A stretch of 64,000 nucleotides of DNA. Origin: Photobacterium profundum SS9. GTDB taxonomy: Bacteria; Pseudomonadota; Gammaproteobacteria; Enterobacterales; Vibrionaceae. The notes beneath the pieces were generated by a model. That model did not search any database and was not told the origin of the DNA. It worked only from the letters and a program-made list of their open reading frames with translations. Below, in pieces: positions 16,776 to 24,320 of the stretch (position 1 is its first letter; every line of letters starts with the position of its first letter). The stretch spans positions 386,332 through 450,331 of the forward strand of contig NC_006371.1 of NCBI RefSeq assembly GCF_000196255.1. The letters run 5' to 3'. The position numbers and the translations under genes are program-made.

Positions 16776-17336
16776 ATGAAATGGATTTTAAACGGATTGC
16801 TCATCGTCGTCATTCAGGGGTGCGTGAGTGATCCCATAACGACAGCGAACGTGCAGGAACAAATGTGCGTTGGAACTACAGATCTTAGCCATGATCTCAG
16901 TGACAAGTTTGAGGAGGTTCAAGATCCTGCATCTCTATCTCAGGCTCTCGGTGAACCTCTTGAAGGGAAGCTATGTCAGGGAACGGTTTATCAAAGCACT
17001 CAAGAAGTGACGATTTACCGAGCTTGGAACAGCACTAATTCCGGCAGTCAACTTGGTCAATGGTGGTCGTTTACCCGTCCGTTAGGTAAAACAGCAGACT
17101 ATAGAAAAGACTATGAAATCTGCTATCAATGGTCTCCGCTCGATAAGCTCACACGATGTACCTTGAAGCCTGGAATAAGCGTTGTGGTGGGAAATGGCCA
17201 GAGCGCCAAATGTTCTGAGTATTTAAGTTACCCAGTTTCGGAGAAGCAGCAGGTTTTTATTACCAACGCGTCTGACGCGACACAAACCTGCGAGAACTAT
17301 GACAGTGTAATGAGTTGGGAGCGTGTGGGAGATTAG
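16776..17336 (+). CDS. Small lipoprotein next to the lipase-like gene, candidate immunity protein
   Basis: The 186-residue protein has a lipoprotein signal peptide with lipobox VIQGC (Cys16). Six further cysteines suggest disulfides, so a periplasmic membrane-anchored location is likely. I recognise no family. It starts 70 bp after the lipase-like gene on the same strand. A phospholipase next to a small lipoprotein is the layout of type VI secretion Tle/Tli effector-immunity pairs, which makes an immunity role plausible. No VgrG, PAAR or other secretion gene is in the window, so this is inference only. Confidence 0.55.
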   Translation: MKWILNGLLIVVIQGCVSDPITTANVQEQMCVGTTDLSHDLSDKFEEVQDPASLSQALGEPLEGKLCQGTVYQSTQEVTIYRAWNSTNSGSQLGQWWSFTRPLGKTADYRKDYEICYQWSPLDKLTRCTLKPGISVVVGNGQSAKCSEYLSYPVSEKQQVFITNASDATQTCENYDSVMSWERVGD

Positions 17337-17569
17337 GTGGTTTGATTGTGTGGAGGTGATAGCTACAGGGATGAACGGGTTTTGAGCTAGATAGTAAGGA
17401 GAGCTAGGGTCAGGTCTTGATCTTTGCCAAATTGAACTTTGGCTTACTTTTTCTTATGTTGAGGGGATTTTAAAAGGTCAATATATTACATAGGAATGGG
17501 AATGAAGATTGGGTGCCCATTGGCAATGTAACCAAACAAAACCTGAAATGGCGGGGCGAACCCCACCAT
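17337..17569. other. Intergenic, no gene seen
   Basis: The sequence between the lipoprotein gene and the 3' end of the Hok-like gene holds no convincing frame. I looked for integron attC-type sites because Hok-like genes are common in Vibrio cassettes, and found none I could support. Confidence 0.4.
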
Positions 17570-17728
17570 TTAGGCTAGTCTCTTACTTCGTAGGACAAGA
17601 CGGCCTTTAAGGAGTTTCTTTCCATCCTGGTATTGGATGGAACAGAGGTCATCTCTGACCAGCGCCAGTGCTATTAAAAGTGTGAAACGCACAATTAATA
17701 AACTTATTGGGAAATTTCTTTTCGGCAT
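17570..17728 (-). CDS. Hok/Gef-family small membrane toxin
   Basis: This 52-residue gene shows the Hok pattern. A basic N-terminus is followed by one membrane helix (ISLLIVRFTLLIALALV) and then RDDLCSIQYQDG, equivalent to the TRKSLCEIRYRDG region of E. coli Hok with its conserved Cys. The C-terminus (KKLLKGRLVLRSKRLA) is basic and diverges from the usual EVAAFMAYE. The Cys normally within the helix is Arg here. GAGGG precedes the ATG and lies in a hairpin (about GCCTCTCTT with AAAGAGGGC), as in hok mRNAs. The antisense RNA expected for a type I system could not be identified. Confidence 0.75.
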   Translation of the reverse strand: MPKRNFPISLLIVRFTLLIALALVRDDLCSIQYQDGKKLLKGRLVLRSKRLA

Positions 17729-18239
17729 AGCTTGCCCTCTTTGGTAAGAGAGGCTAACAATCAGAATTGTCTAGATACATCTGTTGGCCTCGTTGATTGA
17801 AAAATTAACGGGGCTTTCATCTATCTGAAATTCACAAAACTGTTGTTATGCTCCTGACAGATATCCAAGAGCACCCGTCGCGTTTTCTACTCTACTCTTT
17901 ACCTTCAAGTCACGGTTTCGCTGTTAGAGGCAACTTATTGCTGTTTTTGGTGAAAATTCAATCAACCTGTTTTTGTGACAGTAAATTTTCGTGTTTTTGA
18001 CCGTATTTTACATAATCATCATAGGCGAACACTGTCCAATTGAAATCATGCCCCCTACCCTTCAAAAACACATCTTTACGCCATCAAAACGAACCACATT
18101 TTTTGTGACTAAGTTGTTAATGAAAATCAAAATTAAGTTTAACTGCGTTTTTAACCCCAAAGCGCTAAAACGATCACTTTTCTCATCTCATTATAATGCT
18201 AGTTTCATATCGATTGATTTGTGAGGAGATCGCCCCCAT
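17729..18239. other. Intergenic, Hok leader and island right edge
   Basis: The first ~100 bp should hold the promoter and leader of the Hok-like gene, and possibly an antisense RNA. The rest is AT-rich. A 77-codon frame at 17991-18224 has no recognisable features and is not supported. The boundary with the alkaline phosphatase C-terminal fragment lies at about 18237. Confidence 0.4.
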
Positions 18240-18677
18240 TTCGATACTGTCGCATACGACGATGCCATTAGACTGGCGTTAGATAAAACAAGCAGTGAAG
18301 ATACGCTGATTATTGTGACTGCCGATCACGCACACACCATGATCATGAATGGTTACGCAGAGCGCGGTAATCCAATCTTGGGTTTGTCTAAAACGAAGGG
18401 CAAATACAGCGAAGATGAGTTTGGTAAAAGGTACACGACTATCTCGTATGGTAATGGTCCTGGTGCAGTAAAAGAGGGGCGTGCTGACGTAACTCAACAA
18501 GAAGCAACTAGCGTTGATTACTTACAGCAATCTTTGATTCGTTTAGGATCAGAAACACATTCAGGTGAAGACGTTACAATCTTTGCTCGTGGTCCTAAAG
18601 CGTGGTTGTTCCAAGGTACTGTCGAGCAAAACTATATCTTTCATGTTATGAATGAAGCGCTTGAATTAACGAAGTGA
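18240..18677 (+). pseudogene. Alkaline phosphatase, C-terminal fragment
   Basis: The frame is open from about 18237 without a proper start. It encodes FDTVAYDDAIRLALDKT, the strand LIIVTADHAHT with metal-binding Asp/His, a distal HSGEDVTIFARGPKAWLFQG with the last metal-binding His, and the final helix. This is the C-terminal ~145 residues of an alkaline phosphatase. It pairs with the N-terminal fragment at 6597-6857 on the same strand. The central part with the nucleophilic Ser is absent from the window, so a deletion accompanied the island's arrival. Confidence 0.85.
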
Positions 18678-18704
18678 TTTTAATCTATGTTGTTAAGTGA
18701 ATAA

Positions 18705-18732
18705 TAAAAAAGCCGTATTATGCGGCTTTTTT
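18705..18732. terminator. Bidirectional terminator between phosphatase remnant and nagB
   Basis: AAAAAAGCCG and CGGCTTTTTT flank a 7-8 base loop. The stem has A- and T-tracts on both sides, so it can end transcripts from either direction. It probably serves both the phosphatase remnant and nagB. Confidence 0.85.
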
Positions 18733-18749
18733 ATTGTAGAAAATAAAGC

Positions 18750-19550
18750 TTATAAGCCTTTGATATTCTCTGCTTCTAGATCTTTAAAGTACTTCACTGT
18801 TTTCACTTTAAGCTCTTGTTGTGCTGCTTCGTCAGCAACCATAACCGCTTTAGTGTGAAGTTGAAGTGCAGATATCGTCCACATGTGGTTTACGCTACCT
18901 TCAATTGCTGCTTGAAGAGCAAGTGCTTTGTTATGACCTTGAATTAGGATCATCACTTCTTCAGCATCTAATAGTGTTGCAACACCAATAGTCAGTGCGT
19001 ATTTAGGCACTTGTGTCATATCGCCACCGAAGAAGCGAGAGTTTGCAATACGTGTATCTTCAGTCAGTGTTTTAATACGTGTACGAGAAGATAGCGATGA
19101 TGCAGGTTCGTTGAATGCGATGTGACCATCATTGCCTACGCCGCCCATGAATAAGTTGATTTTACCATAAGACTTAATCTTATCTTCGTATGCTTTGCAG
19201 TGAGCATCGATGTCGTCAGTTTGACCATCTAATAGGTTGATGTTTTCTGCTTTAATATCAACATGATTGAAGAAATTAGTGTGCATGAATGTGTGGTAAG
19301 ATTCTGGGTGGTTTGGGTCAATGCCCACGTACTCATCCATGTTGAATGTTACAACATTTTCAAAGCTAACTTCGCCAGCTTTGTGCAGTTCGATTAATAC
19401 TTTATAAGTTGATAGAGGCGTGCTGCCTGTAGGTAAACCCAGCACAAAAGGGCGATCTGCTGTTGGATTAAAATCATTGATACGCTTTACGATATGACGA
19501 GCAGCCCATGCGCCAACTTGAGTCGCATTACTTAATGGAATTAATCTCAC
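18750..19550 (-). CDS. nagB: Glucosamine-6-phosphate deaminase
   Basis: The enzyme converts glucosamine 6-phosphate to fructose 6-phosphate and ammonia in amino-sugar catabolism. The 266-residue length equals E. coli NagB. Catalytic residues fall at identical positions: Asp72 in FNMDEYVG, and Asp141, His143 and Glu148 in [11 protein letters not shown]. The phosphate loop GLPTGSTP is at about residue 38. Translation starts at GTG 19550 with GAGGTA upstream. It is not linked to nagA or nagE here but adjoins the mannitol operon. Both pathways feed fructose 6-phosphate. Confidence 0.97.
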   Translation of the reverse strand: MRLIPLSNATQVGAWAARHIVKRINDFNPTADRPFVLGLPTGSTPLSTYKVLIELHKAGEVSFENVVTFNMDEYVGIDPNHPESYHTFMHTNFFNHVDIKAENINLLDGQTDDIDAHCKAYEDKIKSYGKINLFMGGVGNDGHIAFNEPASSLSSRTRIKTLTEDTRIANSRFFGGDMTQVPKYALTIGVATLLDAEEVMILIQGHNKALALQAAIEGSVNHMWTISALQLHTKAVMVADEAAQQELKVKTVKYFKDLEAENIKGL

Positions 19551-19799
19551 TTTGATACCTCTATAAACAGAATGTTAAATTTAAAATCATTATTTTCATT
19601 GTAAAATAAGTTTTGAATTAGTGCCAATGATTTAAAACAAAAAAAGCGATCTTATTGTGAGATTTTCACATTTTATACCCACAAACAGTAACGGTTTGCG
19701 CTTAATTATATGCGTTTAAGGTTTAAACTATAGGGGGTATATTACTGCAAGAGTTTGAAAGAGGGTGCTATTCGGAAAAACCATCCATGGAGTTCAGAA

Positions 19800-20330
19800 T
19801 CAAAATGGACTATCACGACCAAGTTCATTACAGATGCCAGCAATTGCAAGGGCAAGCGCTGACTTAATGATCTGTTCTTGGCGAGCTAACTGCATTTGAT
19901 AAAAAATAAGGTCGACATCGTCACTTGGTGAGGCGATTTCAAGTTGTACCACGCCCATATTTTGTACCGCATGCATTTTTTTGATGGGTTGTAATATTTT
20001 GGGATCAGTAAAACAGTAATCGCTACCATCGCTGTTAAGAAAATCACGCAGTTTAAGAAAAGCATCGATATCTTGGTAAATGTTGTGTGAAACAACGCCT
20101 AAACCCAGCAATAGCTTAAGGCGAACCGTTATTTCACCTAAGGGGCCAGAGTTATCCAGTAAAGGACCGACCACAGACTTAACGGCGAAATCGTCTTTAC
20201 GAAATATACGTTGGATTAAGCTATCGACAGCTTCTTCAAACACTTCGACAGAAGTGATAATGAAACCTCGCACATTAGATGTATCACTTAATCGTTCAAG
20301 GATGTCTGACTCTTGGTCACTTTGTGCCAT
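19800..20330 (-). CDS. mtlR: Mannitol operon repressor MtlR
   Basis: This 176-residue, all-helical protein is of the MtlR/YggD type, which represses the mannitol operon by a mechanism not involving a classical helix-turn-helix. Characteristic segments are RGFIITSVEVFEEAVDSLIQ, VVGPLLDNSGPLGEITVRLKLLLGLG and the later DIDAFLKLRDFLNSD. It is the last gene of mtlA-mtlD-mtlR, 105 bp after mtlD, the order usual in gamma-proteobacteria. Confidence 0.93.
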   Translation of the reverse strand: MAQSDQESDILERLSDTSNVRGFIITSVEVFEEAVDSLIQRIFRKDDFAVKSVVGPLLDNSGPLGEITVRLKLLLGLGVVSHNIYQDIDAFLKLRDFLNSDGSDYCFTDPKILQPIKKMHAVQNMGVVQLEIASPSDDVDLIFYQMQLARQEQIIKSALALAIAGICNELGRDSPF

Positions 20331-20435
20331 AACCTGTGTATTCTCTTTCGTAACAGGGAAGGGCAGTTATTGCCCTTCCAAGTCTTTCCACATTCGGATT
20401 TTTAGTGAATTTATTCACTTAATCACGATGAGTAA

Positions 20436-21581
20436 TCAGCTCAATTGTAGAAAAATAGTTTCAATAGTCTTCGCTTCCTTGCTGTCAGCGTCGATACCTG
20501 TGTAATGTGCCAATGTTGGGCGCAGGCCTTGCTCTTTTAACGAGGTTTGTAGCTCGACGGCCTGTGGATCTGATTCGTTGGTGTACATAAATGCAGCAGC
20601 AATACCTTTAAGTAAGGTTTTGTTTTCTGTTCCGTACTCAATTGTACCTAGTAATGGTTTGATTAATCTATCATTTTCTCCTAGTTTACGGATTGGTTGA
20701 CGACCAACACGGTCAATTTCGTCTCGTAAATAAGGGTTTGCGAATCGGCCTAGGATTTTTTCAATGTAGGCATTGTGCACTTCACGGTCAAAACCATAAC
20801 GTTTGATTAATACTTCACCACTTTCTTGCATCGCGGCTTTAACTTGCTCGCGAATCTCATTATCCTCAATGGCATCACGTACAGTTTCATGACCTTTTAG
20901 TGCGCCTAGGTAAGCTGTCATAATATGACCAGTGTTAAGAGTAAATAACTTACGCTCAACGAATGCCATCAAATTGTCAGTCATTTCCATCCCTTCAATT
21001 ACTGGGATATCACCTTTGAATTGCTGCTTATCAACGATCCACTCGCTGAAGCTTTCAACAGTAACCTCTAATGGGTCATTCGCGGCTTCTGAAGGTGGAA
21101 CGATACGGTCTACTGCAGAATCAACGAAGCCAACTAACGCGTCTGCACGAGCGTGATATTGCTCATCAAGGTGTTTATATACTTCATTTTTTAGGTGTGT
21201 CGTACCACGTACCATGTTCTCACAAGCAATGATGTTTAATGATTTTTCATTGTTTGCCTCAAAACGCTGTGCAAGACCTGTTGCGATTGTTTTCGCAATG
21301 ATATCAAGCACGTTAGGCCCAACAGCCGTAGTCACTAAATCTGTGTGTACAATGCGATCGATAACGTCTTGGCTTGCTGAGTTAACGGCGGTTACGTGGG
21401 TGACTGTGTCGACTTGGCATTGGCTGCCAACCACTTTTACTTTATAAGATTGATCATGACTTAATTGATCAACAAGTGGTTTATCAATGTCTGCAAATGT
21501 AACCGCTACATTTGCATCTGAAAGTAATTTACCAATAAAACCACGACCGATATTACCTGCGCCAAAATGAACTGCTTTCAT
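20436..21581 (-). CDS. mtlD: Mannitol-1-phosphate 5-dehydrogenase
   Basis: The enzyme oxidises mannitol 1-phosphate, delivered by MtlA, to fructose 6-phosphate with NAD. The 381-residue length is typical. The Rossmann motif is [17 protein letters not shown] at the N-terminus. The polyol dehydrogenase signature with catalytic Lys is in [18 protein letters not shown] near residue 210. It lies about 105 bp downstream of mtlA and upstream of mtlR on the same strand. No lesion is seen. Confidence 0.97.
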   Translation of the reverse strand: MKAVHFGAGNIGRGFIGKLLSDANVAVTFADIDKPLVDQLSHDQSYKVKVVGSQCQVDTVTHVTAVNSASQDVIDRIVHTDLVTTAVGPNVLDIIAKTIATGLAQRFEANNEKSLNIIACENMVRGTTHLKNEVYKHLDEQYHARADALVGFVDSAVDRIVPPSEAANDPLEVTVESFSEWIVDKQQFKGDIPVIEGMEMTDNLMAFVERKLFTLNTGHIMTAYLGALKGHETVRDAIEDNEIREQVKAAMQESGEVLIKRYGFDREVHNAYIEKILGRFANPYLRDEIDRVGRQPIRKLGENDRLIKPLLGTIEYGTENKTLLKGIAAAFMYTNESDPQAVELQTSLKEQGLRPTLAHYTGIDADSKEAKTIETIFLQLS

Positions 21582-21685
21582 AATCTATACCTACCAATAA
21601 CTAATTTTAAAAAGTAATTTAAGAATGGGGTGAGGCTAGACCGGGCATCTAACCTCGGAGTCTAACCTCGGGTTCACTCTGCGTA

Positions 21686-23638
21686 TTAAGCGGCTTTTTG
21701 GCCAGCAAGAATACTTAGCACTTCGTTGACATCTGTCGTGCTAGTTAGACGCTCGATAGCATCTGGATCGTCGAGTGCATTCGTGATGGTAGTGATTACT
21801 TGAATGTGTTCATCGTTCTTCGCTGCAATACCAATTACCAGCTTCGCTAGGTCGTCTTCATCATCGCTGAATAGAACACCTGCAGGGTACTGACAAATTA
21901 CGATACCGGTTTTGATAACACGATCTTTTGCTTCAACAGTACCGTGTGGAACAGCGATAGATTCGCCTAGGTACGTTGATACAAGCTTTTCACGGTCGAA
22001 CATTGCGTCTACGTAGTCTGGTTCAGCATAACCGAGTTTAACCAGTTGTTCGCCAGCGTAACGTATTGCTTGTTCTTTCGTTGTTGCTGTACATCCAAGG
22101 TGAATATTTTCAGCTTGAATGCGGAATACTTGCTTCTCTTGTGGCTCAAAACTATCTTCGTTTGCAGCAACAGGTGATACTTTTGCCATTGCAGAGTCGT
22201 TTGCTGCGTCAGGGCTGTTCGCTGCCACAATGCTCGTTACTAAATCGTTGTAGATTTGGCTATCTAGGAAGTTAGTTAGTGAAATATGTTTCGCGTTTGC
22301 AGCATGTTTACGAGCACGGTCTGTTAAATCTTTATGAGTAATCACGATATCTACCTCTTGCGGCAAGCTATTAATGGCACAGTTAGTTACGCTAATGTTA
22401 AGTCCAGCATCTTGAATTTTCTTACGCAGCAGGCTTGCACCCATTGCACTCGAACCCATGCCAGCATCACAAGCAACTATGATGTTGCGTACGTCAGCCA
22501 TGTTGATGTTGCTTTTATCTTCAGCTGTAACTTCAGCTGAGTTGCCTTTAGAGCCCGCTTTCATGCCCTTCATTTTTGAAGTTGCAGTAGCAAGAGTTGT
22601 ATCGTCGTCTTCATCAGTTGTGCGTTGCGTTTTCATTAGCAGTGCAGCAACAGAGAATGAAACGGCTGTTGAAGCAATCACAGAAAGAATAACGCCAACA
22701 AATGAGGCTTTAGGTGTCATCAATAAGATGGCAAAGATTGAACCAGGAGAGGCTGGTGAAACAATGCCTGCGTTGAATAATGTAAGTGTGAATACACCCG
22801 TCATACCGCCAGCAATTACCGCTAGAATCAAACGTGGATTCATCAGGATGTACGGGAAGTAAATTTCGTGGATACCACCGAAGAAGTGGATGATAGATGC
22901 GCCACCAGCAGTTTGCTTCGCCGTACCGCGACCGAATACAGTGTAAGCAAGCAGAACACCAAGACCAGGGCCTGGGTTTGCTTCAATCAAGAAGAAGATT
23001 GATTGACCAGTTTCGCTAGCTTGTTGGATACCTAACGGCGAGAAGATACCGTGGTTAATCGCGTTGTTTAAGAATAGAATTTTTGCTGGTTCAACAAAGA
23101 TTGACGTTAAAGGTAATAAACCTGCTTCTACAAGGAAGTTAACACCGCCCGCCAAGCCACCAGATAGTATTTTTACAAATGGACCAATCATGTAGAACGC
23201 TATGATTGCGCAGATCATGCCCACAATACCGGCAGAGAAGTTATTTACTAACATCTCAAAACCGCTTTTTACTTTACCGTCTACCCAGTTATCGAACTTC
23301 TTGATTGCCCAGCCACCCATAGGACCGACCATCATTGCGCCCATGAACATTGGAATGTCTGTACCGACAATAACACCAATTGTTGTTATGGCACCGACAA
23401 CCGCACCACGGTCACCGCCCACTAATTTACCACCGGTATAACCGATTAGAAGTGGCAATAAATACGTAATCATAGGGCCAACAAGTTTTGCTAATTCCTC
23501 GTTTGGAAACCAGCCTGTTGGAATGAATAAAGCTGTGATAAAGCCCCATGCGATGAACGCACCGATATTTGGCATTACCATATTAGATAAGAAGCGACCA
23601 AAATTTTGTACCTTGATCTTTGCATCTGGTGATATCAT
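21686..23638 (-). CDS. mtlA: PTS mannitol transporter, EIICBA
   Basis: This inner-membrane protein imports and phosphorylates mannitol. The 650 residues contain all three domains. EIIC spans ~1-340 (with GGIHEIYFPYILMNP near 254), EIIB has the phosphorylated Cys390 in ACDAGMGSSAMG, and EIIA has phospho-His565 in SIAVPHGT. An alanine/aspartate-rich linker joins B and A. GGGGA precedes the ATG. It is the first gene of mtlADR, behind a 680-bp regulatory region with two CRP-like sites, so glucose repression is expected. Confidence 0.97.
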   Translation of the reverse strand: MISPDAKIKVQNFGRFLSNMVMPNIGAFIAWGFITALFIPTGWFPNEELAKLVGPMITYLLPLLIGYTGGKLVGGDRGAVVGAITTIGVIVGTDIPMFMGAMMVGPMGGWAIKKFDNWVDGKVKSGFEMLVNNFSAGIVGMICAIIAFYMIGPFVKILSGGLAGGVNFLVEAGLLPLTSIFVEPAKILFLNNAINHGIFSPLGIQQASETGQSIFFLIEANPGPGLGVLLAYTVFGRGTAKQTAGGASIIHFFGGIHEIYFPYILMNPRLILAVIAGGMTGVFTLTLFNAGIVSPASPGSIFAILLMTPKASFVGVILSVIASTAVSFSVAALLMKTQRTTDEDDDTTLATATSKMKGMKAGSKGNSAEVTAEDKSNINMADVRNIIVACDAGMGSSAMGASLLRKKIQDAGLNISVTNCAINSLPQEVDIVITHKDLTDRARKHAANAKHISLTNFLDSQIYNDLVTSIVAANSPDAANDSAMAKVSPVAANEDSFEPQEKQVFRIQAENIHLGCTATTKEQAIRYAGEQLVKLGYAEPDYVDAMFDREKLVSTYLGESIAVPHGTVEAKDRVIKTGIVICQYPAGVLFSDDEDDLAKLVIGIAAKNDEHIQVITTITNALDDPDAIERLTSTTDVNEVLSILAGQKAA

Positions 23639-23808
23639 TAGGATTCCCCGTTTGATGTTCTATTTTTATATTTTGTTGTAAGTAACGGTTCGCCAAAACC
23701 GTCGATTGCTTAGTACCCAATTAATTTACCATAGATATTTAAATTAGAACTGATAACGGGTTTTTTGTGATTAAGGTCAAATTAATTATGGGCCTTACTA
23801 ATTTATAG

Positions 23809-23824
23809 TGTGATGGTTGTCACG
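23809..23824 (-). promoter_or_regulatory. CRP-like site upstream of mtlA (proximal)
   Basis: TGTGATGGTTGTCACG matches the CRP consensus TGTGA-N6-TCACA in 9 of 10 positions. It lies about 170 bp before the mtlA start. Activation of mannitol operons by CRP is well known. The exact promoter was not located. Confidence 0.75.
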
Positions 23825-23925
23825 ATCCCCCTTTGTAAGTGAATTACATTGCTTTCATTTTGAAAATGTCAATTAAATACTTAGGCCTTAGATCTCATTT
23901 GTAAGTATTTTTATTTCTGGTTCTT

Positions 23926-23941
23926 AGTGATCTCTATCACA
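23926..23941 (-). promoter_or_regulatory. CRP-like site upstream of mtlA (distal)
   Basis: AGTGATCTCTATCACA matches the CRP consensus in 9 of 10 positions, about 290 bp before mtlA. With the proximal site it gives a two-site array. It could also serve the divergent gene at 24321, though that is 380 bp away. The rest of the 680-bp gap holds no protein gene that I can support. In V. cholerae the sRNA MtlS lies antisense to the mtlA leader, and an equivalent could be here. Confidence 0.7.
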
Positions 23942-24320
23942 CTTGTGTTATTTTCCTTTTATATAGTAGATGTGTTTAGTGATGCAGATCGCTCTCCATA
24001 TTTAATTCACATCGTGAAATTATTCGGAAAATTTTAGCTGTTATATTTTGTTGCAAAATTACATATGCAATCACATGTGAACTATCGCTGATTTACTCTG
24101 TTTTCTGATCTGTTTTTGTATATAGCTCCCCTCTTTGATTTCTGCTTTTCCTCCATTCTGTTTAATGGATATGACTTTTATTGCTAAGTGTATTGCTTGT
24201 TAAGTAAGCGATAAGCATGAAATCACATATATTCAAGTAATTAAACGTTAGTTAAGTCACTAAAATATAATAATTTCCTGACTACACTAGAGTAATAACT
24301 GTCATATAAGAGGGACGCAT

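Noticed and set aside
17991-18224. 77-codon frame before the phosphatase C-terminal fragment
   Set aside because: No ribosome-binding site, low-complexity AT-rich composition and no recognisable family.
17337-18239. Integron cassette around the Hok-like gene
   Set aside because: No attC-type imperfect palindrome with RYYYAAC/GTTRRRY ends could be recognised.
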